Below, one piece after another: positions 33,798 through 45,300 of a stretch of DNA of 64,000 bases. The stretch spans positions 1 to 64,000 of the forward strand of contig NW_025401145.1 of assembly GCF_011075055.1 (NCBI RefSeq). Reading direction: 5' to 3'. This DNA is from Mangifera indica. Taxonomy: Eukaryota > Streptophyta > Magnoliopsida > Sapindales > Anacardiaceae. A program made the translations under genes and the position numbers. A model generated the notes under the pieces. That model saw nothing but the letters and a program-made list of their open reading frames with translations. It made no database searches and was not told where the DNA came from. Position 1 is the first letter of the stretch. Each line of letters opens with the position of its first letter.

Positions 33798-36700
33798 TAT
33801 TTATGGATGCATGTATCGTACCATTAATGAACGAAAGCCATGGAACATGAAGGTGTGAATCAACCCCCTCAACTAGGTAAACTTGTTTTTATGCGGTTTT
33901 ATGTGACATGCAAAAAAGACTTATTTCTATAAACACTTGATAATTTAACTTAGCATCTACGAGACCACTTTCTTATTTCATCAAGTGTTTATAGAAAAAA
34001 AATTATCATTTTTGATGACATCGATATTATATAATTGATGTAATCATCTCATTTTCATATAATTAAAATATGAATAAATTCACTAGATTCATTGGCTACA
34101 ACTCATGTGTAATCATGACTAAAATTGTATAGAAATTTTTCAAAAAAGTAAATAATATAATTACGACATAAGCTTTAAAGTAACGGATTGAATCACATTA
34201 AAAATGTTTTGGTTTTAATGTTTACTTACGTAGCCTATTTATTCATCATTAATTCTATATATCATCTTAAATTATTGACACAAAATAAATTAATAATTCT
34301 AATCGTTATTATGATTTTTTTATGTAGGATGAGAATTTAACTAAGAGAAGATTTGATTTAAATTAATTAATTTGAGATTTATTTATTTATTCCATTTATA
34401 ATACTATTCATTTAATCCACGATACTATTAACTCTTGTAACTACATCGCTGACCCCATTAACAATACTTCAATAATACTATATACTAACTCGGTTCACAC
34501 TTCTTTTCATTTAATTTTTGAACCAACTTCAAATAATTGAGACAATATATATAAAAAATATAAAGGGAACAACCTTTTTCAAATGAATTTACATGTGGGG
34601 GCAATGAAAATTTGGACTGTAGTCATTTTTTAAATGCCGTACCGATAACAGTAACCGTACCTCTATCTTTCATTTGAATGAAATGTAATTGACTAATAAA
34701 GCCAAAATATTCCATTCACAAAAGTGCAAGTGGGATTTAATTTTCATACAACTCTCTCATTTCGCCCACCTCATGAAATCGTTTATATGATAAGTTAAGT
34801 AATCTATCCAAAAATATGGTTTTGTATATTATAGTTTTTGTTACTGAAATAATCTATCCAATATTGTATGTAAAATATCTAATATTCTCAATTATATATC
34901 TTACACATTCATATATTAGGAGGAATGTCTTTTTTAAAATAATAACAATAATTAAAATCATAACATTACCTTAAAAAAACACTATAAGGCTTCAAAAATT
35001 ATGAAAATTTTAAAATATACCGTCGTTATGTTATTGTTTTTCTAAAAACATTTATCATACCGATAACAAGAAATTTTGACTTAAATCAAACTATTTATTT
35101 TGCTTTTAATTAGGAATGACCTATTTCGACCTAATTAATTGAACAAATAAGAATAAATGTTAGAATGATAATCGACTATAGAGAACTTAATAGCAAAACT
35201 ATAGATGATGTATATAAAATTTTTAACAAATTAGCTTTGTTGAATAAAACCATATTCGGAAAGGTATTTTCACGCTTTGATTTGAAATGAGAATTTTGAC
35301 AAATCAGAATGATAGAGCAAATTATTCTTTTAACGATATTTACTTATTTAAAAAGATTGTTTAAATTTTGAATTCAATTATTAACTCTATAATTATTATA
35401 TTAAATAAATTAATAGTATAATTTTGATATTCATCTCGCCAATTTCAAACCCATGCTTCCTTTATTGCTTAGACACCCCATTTTTGTTAATCAAATAATC
35501 CCGAAAAAGTTGAATTAGTTTGTTCATATGGTTTAATTATCATTTCGAATGCTTTATTTAGCCACCATTACAAGGAAATTAATGGGTATTTTATTGGAGT
35601 AGCCTTCAAGTTTGTACGTTACTAATAATGCGCACCTGAAACACGTTGTTTTCAAAAAGTTCTAAATATCTTTGCTTTGCATTTTCAAAGATTTGATTAG
35701 GCTGTCAATGTATAGAAATTTTTTTTATAATTATAATAATAGCACCAACATTTCACATCATTATAGTTGAGTAATTAAGGGTAAACTTCTAAATTAGAAG
35801 TCATTAAGTACAATAATTTGTGATAAAAAGCTGATTGAAAATATAATTTTAGTTTAATTCAAAGATTTCTTTTATATATATATATATACATACACACGCG
35901 TGCGCGCGTATACATGATAAGTGTACCTCCAATTCCAATTTGCTTGTAAGTTTGTGATTTGATTCAAGTATAATATCATTAAAAATCCTAGATTTATCTC
36001 CGTAAAATTCTACTCTTTTAATTTTGGGCATGTTAAATAATAGATAAATATATAATTGTGAGGTATAATTATAGTATTTTACGCCAAGTTTAAGTTATCG
36101 TTTTCAAGGGTCAGCTTTAATTGGCAATGCTTAAGTTTACCGAGTTTAAGTCTTAAGTGAATTCCATTGAATTGTGTTTTAGTTAAATAATATCCAATTT
36201 AACTTTTTATATCCTAGTAGGTAAGCTAATCACTCAAATTTTATGTATTTATTTTAAATATATAAATATATTTATATATATTATTATTTTTTATATATTA
36301 AAAATAAATTAATATAATATATATAATAATAATAATATATATACATAATATTATTCTAAACTAATATATATATTACTAGCTTTTAATAAAAAATAATGCA
36401 ATTAATTGGATGATTCGGCTCTAAAATGACTATCCTATTTTTCATTCAACTGAATAAGAGTCCCAGAGTACCCCGGGGAGTATCCGCTCATTACTAGAGG
36501 AGGAGGGTGGTGGTCCAAAAAGCTAGGCTGGCTGGTGGTGACATAGATTGTTGAGTAGTCACTCGACCGTGGTGGGTCCTATTTCTCCATGGCTGGTTCG
36601 ACGACAGCAACCCCACCTTCACGTTTCGTGTGTGGCTGGCACTTTTCTTCTCTTATTCTCTTCTTCCCCTCTTCTTCATCATGGACTACGTGACACACTT
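33798..36700. other. AT-rich intergenic DNA upstream of CNGC2
   Basis: No gene is seen. The DNA is very AT-rich, with runs such as the TATATAATAATAATAATATATATA-like stretch near 36.3 kb. The last few hundred bases become CT-rich and belong to the CNGC2 promoter. Confidence 0.5.
35873..35916. repeat. 44-bp alternating pyrimidine-purine tract (Z-DNA-prone)
   Basis: A strictly alternating pyrimidine-purine run: TA units, then CA units, then a CGCGTGCGCGCG core, then TATACATG. The CG-rich core is the kind of sequence most prone to form left-handed Z-DNA. The surrounding DNA is AT-rich and non-coding. Confidence 0.85.
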
Positions 36701-36714
36701 ATCCTTTTCTCCAT

Positions 36715-36721
36715 TATAAAT
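36715..36721 (+). promoter_or_regulatory. Candidate TATA box of CNGC2
   Basis: TATAAAT lies 84 bp upstream of the CNGC2 ATG and is followed by a CT-rich stretch typical of plant transcription starts. Transcription would begin near 36745, giving a leader of about 50 bases. Upstream ATGs at 36680 and before would then be outside the transcript, but the one at 36779 would be inside. Confidence 0.5.
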
Positions 36722-36778
36722 CCTCCCAAATTGCCCTTCTTCTTCACTCTCTTCCTCCTTCCTTTTTCACTCTCTCCC

Positions 36779-37047
36779 ATGGTTCCTCTCTTCTCGCCAT
36801 GCCCTCTCACCCCAACTCCCTCTTTTCCATCCCAAGGTGATGCAAATTTTGAATTAAGATTGTATCTTAGAACTGTTTTTTTTTTTTTGTTTTTATACTG
36901 AACTGGGTTTTTTTTAACATGCTTCATGCAGGTGGATTGGACTGTTTCAGAGTAAAAGATCAAGTAATGAAAATGGTGGCAGCGAAAACAGTAATGATGA
37001 CATCCCAATCACCAACAATTTTGAATGCTACGCCTGTACTCAAGTAG
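36779..37047 (+). CDS. Upstream ORF overlapping the CNGC2 start (spliced)
   Basis: An ATG (CCCATGG) 20 bases before the CNGC2 ATG opens a different frame. After removal of the same first intron (36837-36931), this frame continues for 57 codons and stops with TAG at 37045-37047, inside CNGC2 coding exon 2. The uATG has G at +4 but C at -3; the main ATG has G at -3. Translation of CNGC2 would need leaky scanning past the uATG. The peptide is Pro/Ser-rich at its start and has no recognisable function. Confidence 0.4.
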
Positions 37048-40000
37048 GGGTTCCAATTTTCCACTCCACCAGCTGCGACGACGCCCACCAGCCCGAATGG
37101 GAGGCCTCCGCCGGGTCTTCACTCGTTCCAATCCAGGCTCGGTCCCGGTCCAAGAAGGTTTCGTACAGTCAGACTCAGGCTAAGGCTCAGGCTCAGGCTC
37201 GGTTATCGGGACCGTTCGGGACTGTTTTGGACCCACGTAGCAAGCGCGTTCAGAGGTGGAACAGGGCGTTCCTTCTGGCACGTGGCATGTCGCTGGCAGT
37301 TGATCCTTTGTTTTTTTATGCTTTGTCGATTGGCAGAGGAGGCGGGGCCCCCTGCCTTTACATGGACGGGGCGTTGGCCGCAATCGTCACAATCCTTCGC
37401 TCGTGTGTGGACACGGTTCATCTCTTCCACTTGTGGCTCCAGTTCAGGTTGGCTTACGTGTCCAGAGAGTCCCTCGTCGTCGGCTGCGGCAAACTCGTGT
37501 GGGACGCACGTGCCATCGCCTCTCACTACGTCCGGTCCCTTCGGGGCTTCTGGTTCGACCTGTTCGTGATCCTGCCCGTTCCGCAGGTGAGTCAATAATC
37601 CATCTCTCTAATAAAAATACTGAGTGAACTCAAAACGGTGAGGTAAATAGTTAAAAAATAGGAGCTTTCGTGGTAAGAACATTGGAACCTTCAATTAATT
37701 AGTTTTGCTTGTTCTGTATCAGGAAAAGTTTTTACACTCGCTTAATTATTGGAGTAGTTGTCTTGTCTTTTCCATCTTAAGTTGCCATTTGCATTTAAAG
37801 CATGGTAAAAAAACAGAATTGATTGCTCTGTTTATTTACAGAAAGTTGGCAAAGATTTATGCATATTCATGTAAGTGGGTATTTTTAGACGTTAGTGTCA
37901 TCATGAGAGTTGAAGTTGTTATGATGTGAGTGATCTAACGGTGGCGTGATACTGATAATACTAAGTGGGTTCCGCTGACCCCATCTTGGTCTTGTACGAT
38001 AATGCCAATCGTTATTTGATCTTGGTTGGTGCAATACTGGTGGTATGATAGGAAGCTTTTTCAGTGAAATTCAAAAAAAGAGGCTAAAATTTGGTTGGCC
38101 AGTCGGGTGGACACTGTTCATTCTGGTTACTTCTAAAATCTTTACCTTTTGTAGAAACTGGATTTTAAGTACAGGAGCAAGTTAACTTTTCTGATTATGA
38201 ACCTGTTTTTGACTGTGGAACAAGAGCATATGCTACTTTTATGAAATTACACGAGCCAGTTAATTTACAGAGTATCAAGTTTTTGACTGTTTACAAGTGT
38301 CTTCTATTTGGCTCTGCAGGCAGTGTTTTGGTTAGTTGTTCCGAAATTGATCCGGGAAGAGAAGATTAAGATGATCATGACAATACTCCTATTAATCTTC
38401 TTGTTTCAGTTCCTTCCCAAGGTTTACCATAGCATCTTGATAATGAGAAGGATGCAGAAAGTTACAGGATATATTTTTGGTACCATTTGGTGGGGGTTTG
38501 GCCTTAATCTCATTGCTTACTTCATTGCCTCTCATGTAAGGCCGCATTGCTTATCCTAAAAAAAATGGTCATCACAGCACAGAAATTTTCACAACTTGTT
38601 CATGGTTTTTTTGATGGTTGTTCACAGGTTGCTGGAGGTTGCTGGTATGTCCTCGCAATACAACAAGTGGTCTCTTGCCTTCGACAACAATGCCAAAGAA
38701 AGGCTCATTGTGATCTCTATTTTTCATGCGCAGAGGAGGTTTGCTACCAGTTTCTGGCCCCCGCAGGGGCAATTGGAAATTCTTGTGGTGGTAACTCAAC
38801 CAGAACTATCAGAAAATCCACGTGTTTAGATGTTAATGGTCCCTTCAATTATGGAATTTATCAGTGGGCTCTTCCAGTCATTGAAAGCAATTCTGTTGCT
38901 GTCAAGATCCTTTATCCCATTTTTTGGGGCCTCATGACCCTCAGGTTAAAAAAATTACCTCTATAATTTGAACTGTAATAACCAAATTGCAATGGCGATG
39001 AGGATTTGTCTTAGCTTTTCCAAAACGTTAATAATGAAAATGTACATGCTGACTTAAATGTAATTTATCCGGCCTCTATGCATATGTAACAGCACCTTTG
39101 GCAATGATCTTGAACCAACAAGTCACTGGCTAGAAGTGATGTTCAGCATTTGTATTGTGCTGAGTGGATTATTGCTCTTCACTCTGTTGATTGGAAATAT
39201 TCAGGTAAGTCATATTCAATGTTTCATTGTAGTTTTCATAACGCAGAAAATGTTTATTGCAGCTTATGTGATTCTAGTAATGAGGACCTGCTGTTTCCAT
39301 GTAGGTATTTCTGCATGCTGTCATGGCAAAGAAGAGAAAAATGCAGCTCAGGTGTAGAGACATGGAATGGTGGATGAGAAGGAGACAATTGCCAGCACGC
39401 TTGAGGCAAAGAGTTCGCCATTATGAACGTCAAAGATGGGCTACAATGGGAGGAGAAGATGAGATGGAATTGATCAAAGATTTACCAGAAGGCCTTAGAA
39501 GAGATATTAAACGTTATCTTTGCCTTGATCTCATTAAAAAGGTAGGAACTGATGCAAATTTAACTTCCCAACTGCATCTATTTCTTATTTCAGCCACAAC
39601 TACAATCTCATTTATCTTTTCTTATTGCTCTTTTGGCTGTTAGGTACCTTTGTTCCATAATTTGGATGATCTCATTCTTGACAACATATGTGACAGGGTG
39701 AAGCCCCTAGTTTTTTCCAAAGATGAAAAGGTGAAAATTTGCACACTTTAAATTCACTCCTTTAACCCTCTTAAAAAACCACAATCAGTGAGCTGAAAAT
39801 TCTCTATGTTCAATTGGAAAACAGATAATTAGAGAAGGGGATCCTGTTCCAAGGATGGTGTTCATTGTCCGAGGGCGAATCAAACGAAGCCAAAGCCTAA
39901 GCAAAGGCATGGTAGCTACAAGTGTGCTAGAACCAGGAGGCTTTCTGGGCGATGAGCTACTCTCCTGGTGCCTTCGCCGCCCTTTCCTGGACCGCCTTCC

Positions 40001-40313
40001 AGCCTCATCTGCAACATTTGTTTGTGTTGAATCTATAGAAGCATATGGCCTAGATGCAAACAATCTCAAATACATCACAGATCACTTCAGGTACAAATTT
40101 GCAAATGAGAGGCTCAAGAGAACAGCAAGATACTACTCATCGAATTGGAGAACTTGGGCGGCGGTGAACATCCAATTTGCTTGGAGAAAATACAGGATGA
40201 GGACTAGGGGGCCTGTGATTCCTGTGATTGAAAATGGCAGCAGCAATGAGAACATGCTCCTCAAATATGCTGCAATGTTCATGTCAATTAGACCTCATGA
40301 CCATCTTGAATAA
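36799..40313 (+). CDS. CNGC2: Cyclic nucleotide-gated channel 2 (DND1)
   Basis: Plasma-membrane calcium-permeable cation channel. The Arabidopsis null mutant dnd1 has constitutive salicylate-linked defence and calcium hypersensitivity. Eight exons: 36799-36836, 36932-37586, 38320-38535, 38628-38944, 39093-39204, 39305-39541, 39644-39730 and 39825-40313, giving 716 residues (Arabidopsis about 726). Features in order: MPSHPN start; CYACTQVGVP Cys-rich motif; an Ala-Gln repeat; S1 from about 132; S2-S6; pore with STFGNDLEP; C-linker; cyclic-nucleotide-binding domain with LEPGGFLGDELLSWCLRRPF; IQ motif at about 666-680; conserved end MSIRPHDHLE. The filter triplet is GND at 412-414, whereas Arabidopsis CNGC2 has AND. 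The tiny first exon of 12 codons is supported by its match to the CNGC2 N terminus. Immediate upstream neighbour of PUB1/MUSE3 on the same strand, as in Arabidopsis. Confidence 0.96.
37174..37201 (+). repeat. GGCTCA hexanucleotide repeat in CNGC2 exon 2
   Basis: About four and a half imperfect copies of a CAGGCT-type unit encode an Ala/Gln/Lys stretch (QTQAKAQAQAR) in the cytosolic N terminus. I do not recall this run in the Arabidopsis protein, so the segment is probably lineage-specific and length-variable. Confidence 0.75.
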
Positions 40314-42301
40314 CCAAGAGCTAGCTATCTATTTTCAATTCTTAATTCTCTGTTAGCCATCCTCATTGACCAATAAAGCTCTTTGCCTTTCTCTAGGTAG
40401 GAACTTGGCCATGGAAGTCTTGGAACTTTTGTATTTATTTTAGACAAGAATAAAAATAGAAATGACTTTTGTTCTTCGGAAATTTCCTATGATGGAGTGT
40501 AAGACAAAGTTTGTTTGAAAATACAATGCTTTTTGCCAAAAGAGCTTTTTGAACTTATTTAAGGAGCTAAAAAACTAAATATACTGGTTAATGCTATTGA
40601 CTTTGTACTTTTACAAATAAGCAATATTATATGTACATATTTTTTATATACAAATATGTACACATAAGAATGTGTTATTATATAATTAGATATTATTTTA
40701 TCATTAATTCAAAATTACCAAATTACATTATAACATCTCTATGTTTATATATAAAAAATATATATACATAATTTTATTATTTTATTAATTGACTACTAAT
40801 TTAAATAAACAAAAGTATTTGTTCAAAAAGCACTTCCAATTCCAAATAATAAAACAAATTTTCTGAAGAAGCACTTTTTACATGTAAACATACATACACC
40901 CAAACAATCCTGACATTCTTTGAAGAAAACAAACAGTGATGCATCTTGACAATCCAGTTCAGACTGTAATTTGTTTTACTTCCTGTTTTTCACATTTGGG
41001 ATGGAGAAACAACCAAAGGAATGCCCGTTCTGGCTTCAATTGTGGCCGATAGGAAATTTTGAATCCATATTTCCTGAATTTGCATAATCCGTCTCTCGAA
41101 TCCACACTTTCTGAATTTAGACAATCTCTAACAGGATTCAAATACCATCCATACAATACAAATAAATCAGAATTAGAAGAAGAAGAAGCCATTGTAATAG
41201 TAAACTATATTTGTCACAGCATTTATAATTCGTAACCTGTAAGATTCCAGGAAATTTCCTGACCAGATTTTGCACATCTTTTCCCAACATTTTAGGTTCT
41301 TTTGTCTTCTATGTCAGGTACCAAAAGTCTCACATTGATAACACAGGATTGAACACATTAGATTCAAGATAAATTTGAGCAAAGTTTAAGTTAAAATCAA
41401 TTTAAAGTTGATTAGACTTAAAAATCGAGTTAGTTTCAAGGTCAATAAGCTTCGCTCAATTTGAAGAGAGTTTAATTCAAGTTAAATTATAATATTGAAT
41501 CAAATTTGAATTGAGTTCGGTTTAATACTATAATTTAGTTAATATCAATTGAAATGATATCGTTTTGATATAAATTAATCAAAATAATATCATTTTAATT
41601 GTTTCAAATTAAACTTTTTTAAATCTATGAGCATGATGAGCTAAAGACCCAAATTCGAGCTCAATTTACTACATTCACGGAATTTCATTTCTATTTCATA
41701 GAATTACTTTATGGGATAACAACCACTTATTGCCAAATTCAAAGTTTTAGATAAATTTAATAGATTCCACTTTATAATTATACTTAACTAAACTTATTGT
41801 CTTAATTAAAGATTGTACCGAGGTAAAAAAAAATAATAATAAAGTTACAGCAGTAATTCTACCATATAAATTGTCACGCTGCTAAATCATCGCAATAACA
41901 AAGCAATGAGGATAGACTTCCGAGTACTCGTGACTTCCATTTGTCAAAATTCGTTTTCAAATTTTAAAAAATTAAAAAAAAATTTAAACCAAGCCCAAAT
42001 TCAGTAGGCCCAATGGATCCAAACTGGCCCATAAAATCCTAGTCCTAATTGAATGACGAGAATTCTTCCCTGGATTGATTATCAAGTAAACTACAACTAC
42101 CTGAGTTATCTTTTTCTTGTACAATTCTTAACGACGTCGTAGTTTCACTCTCAAAATTTCTTCTTCTCCAATTCATCCATCAGTCACTGAATCGATAACC
42201 TAAAAACCCCTTACTTTCTCTCTCAATTTCCCTCAATTTCCGTTTGTATCCCGAGAAATAAAAAAAAAATCTGAACTCAAAAATACTAACATCGGAGCGC
42301 A
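40314..42301. other. Spacer between CNGC2 and PUB1
   Basis: The CNGC2 3' UTR (about 40314-40500) is followed by AT-rich DNA with relics of the same AT-rich repeat type seen near 28.5 kb (for example 40.6-40.8 kb). Short leader sequence of PUB1 lies before 42302, with CT-rich DNA at about 42140-42250. No gene is seen; a minus-strand frame at 40959-41192 has no recognisable product. Confidence 0.5.
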
Positions 42302-45300
42302 ATGTCAACGCACAAGCCGCAGAGGTCGCTGGAAGAAATCGAGGATATAATCCTCCGCAAAATCTTCCTCGTCCGGTTGACCGACGCCGCCGATCCTGTT
42401 GCCGATGCTCGAATCGTCTACCTCGAATTGACCGCCGCCGAAATCCTTAGTGAAGGGAGAGACCTAAAGCTGTCTTGTGATTTGATGGAGAGGATTCTTA
42501 TCGACCGGCTTTCCGGCAGCTTCCCCGCGGCCGAACCGGCGTTTACTTATTTGATCAACTCGTATCGGCGCGCTCATGAGGAACTTAAGAAGATAGCGAA
42601 TATGAAGGATAAGAAAGTACGTAGCGAATTGGAGTCGGTGTTCAGACAAGCGAAGAAGCTTTTGGTTTCTTATTGTAGAATTCATTTAGCGAATCCGGAT
42701 TGTTTTGGTGGCAGTGATGAGATGAAGAGTAATAAACCGAATGTTTCCAATGTTTCGCCGTTGTTGCCATTGATATTTTCGGAGGTCGGAGGAGGAATGG
42801 ACGGGTTTGGAGGAAGTAGTAGCGGTGGTAGTGGGGCTCAGTGTCCTCCGGGGTTTTTGAAGGAATTCTTTGATGAAGCTGATTGGGATAGTTTGGACCC
42901 GATTTTGAGAGGGTTATATGAGAATTTGAGGGGAAGTGTGTTGAATGTTTCTGCATTGGGGAATTTTCAGCAGCCATTGAGGGCATTGTTGTATTTGATT
43001 AGTTTTCCAGTTGGAGCTAAGAGTTTGGTGAATCATCCGTGGTGGATTCCCAAGAGTGTTTATATGAATGGGAGAGTTATAGAGATGACAAGTATTTTGG
43101 GTCCCTTTTTTCATGTCAGCGCTTTGCCTGATCATACTATTTTCAAGAGCCAGCCTGATGTTGGGTGAGTGATACTTTTGAACTCTTTTTAAACTAGCAT
43201 TTTTTAAGTTTTTGAGTTGGAGTGAACACTCAAAATGCTGGCGTTTTTTGTTCTGACTTGGGAAGAAATCAAAGATGGAAAATTTGAGGTTTTACTTATT
43301 AACTTGATGTTTGTTTTGTTAAGTGTTGTGAATGTTTTTCTTTATTTACTTATGAACCAATTTATTTGACTGGTTGTGGACGCAATGTTTTCTGTGGAAG
43401 AAGGGTTTGTTATTGATGTATCAATTGTCTCTTTGCAATCACCAGCCAGCAGTGTTTTTCTGATGCCTCAACTCGTCGACAAGCAGATCTGTCATCGTCT
43501 TTTACCATGATAAAAACAGTAATGAAAGGTTTATATAAGGATCTTGGAGATGTTGTTCTCGCTCTTCTGAAAAATACAGAGACAAGGGAGCACGTTCTTG
43601 AGTATCTTGGAGAGGTGATAAATAAAAATTCTTCCAGGGCCCATATTCAGGTTATTTTTCCTTCCTTGATGTCATTATTATATAATTACTCTCTTCAATC
43701 TTCCTTAACACGCATCTTATGCAACATGTTTCTTAGGTTGAACCGCTATCCTGTGCAAGTTCTGGCATGTTTGTCAACCTTAGTGCTGTCATGCTTCGGC
43801 TTTGTGATCCATTCTTAGATGCAAATTTAACTAAAAGGGATAAAATTGATCCCAAATACGTTTTCTACGGTTGTCGTTTGGATCTAAAGTGAGGGCCTTA
43901 TCTGTAGAAAACAATTATTTTCATCTTTATCTGATTATACATGTAATAACTGCTGATGTTTCTAATCATTTTTTGAATCTATATCAGAGAGTTGACTGCT
44001 CTTCATGCATCATCAGAAGAAGTTGCTCAATGGATTAATAAAGATAGTCCTGGGAAAACAGATGTCTCTGGACTATATAGTGATGGTGAGAATCGATTGC
44101 TACGATCTCAAGAAGCCACCAGTTCCAGCAGCTTTGCATCTGAACATTCTCTCCAGAATGTGAAGCTAACATCAAATGTCGGTGCAGGAAAATCTAAATA
44201 TACATTTATCTGTGAATGTTTCTTTATGACTGCAAGGGTGCTCAACTTGGGCCTGCTAAAAGCATTTTCTGACTTTAAGCATCTAGTTCAGGTATATTGC
44301 TTGCATGGCTTCTACATGGGGAAGTGTTGAATACAAAATTATTTCTTTCAGAACTCTTTTTTTTGTTTTAACTTATTTAAGTATGCATTGCAGTACAGAC
44401 GAATAGGAAAATAACTTATTAATTATTTATTTTATCCAGGACATTTCAAGAGCTGAAGAGACACTTGCCACTTTAAGAGCCATGCAAGGGCAGACGCTGA
44501 CTCCACAATTGAAGCTGGATATAAAACGAATTGAGGAAGAAACTGAATTGTACTCACAGGAAAAACTTTGTTACGAGGCTCAGATTTTAAGGGTATATCA
44601 TGTCTCTTTTTTCCTCTCCTCTCAACCCATACAAAAACACTCGCAGTGTATTTACTCTCCTGTGGTACCTTTGAACCTCTGTGTTGGTTAATAACATTTA
44701 CATTTTTCTGTTGAATTTTTAACTCTTGTTGAGCATTGGAGTAATTTGACCAAGGTTTGAATCATATTATTTTGGAATATGGTCATGCCAATAAGGTTTA
44801 TTGGTGCGTCAATTGATCTGGTGTGTCAGATGCATACCTATTATTTGCCTTTTAGTTCGTGTGCCAGAATAAGTTTTTTTTTTCCCCATTAAATTATTGG
44901 TTGTCAAACTTTTATTTTTTTTTCCTTTTTCGTAGTTTCTATGCCTTGTTCAACCAGAAATTCTCTCTCCTACTGACATTTTTGTCATATATTTTATTTG
45001 TTTTATTTTTCTTTCAAAGGATCCAGATCTTATTCAGCATGCACTTTCGTTCTATCGATTAATGGTGGTTTGGTTGGTTGACCTGGTTGGTGGATTTAAA
45101 ATGCCTTTGCCATCAACTTGCCCAATGGAATTTGCTTGTATGCCTGAGCATTTTGTGGAAGATGCAATGGAACTGCTTATCTTTGCCTCACGGATTCAAA
45201 AAGTGTTGGACGGGGTCTTGCTGGTAGGTTGTGTTCTTTATTCAACAGTTTTGCCCTTTGTAATCACTCATTTTCATCATGACAAATGTTCTCCTGATTT

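Noticed and set aside
36548..36901. 117-codon plus-strand frame over the start of CNGC2
   Set aside because: It runs through the CNGC2 promoter, first exon and first intron in another frame. Only the part from 36779, spliced, is kept as a possible uORF.
37203..37595. Long minus-strand frames opposite CNGC2 exon 2
   Set aside because: These are by-products of GC-rich coding sequence on the plus strand and have no family resemblance.
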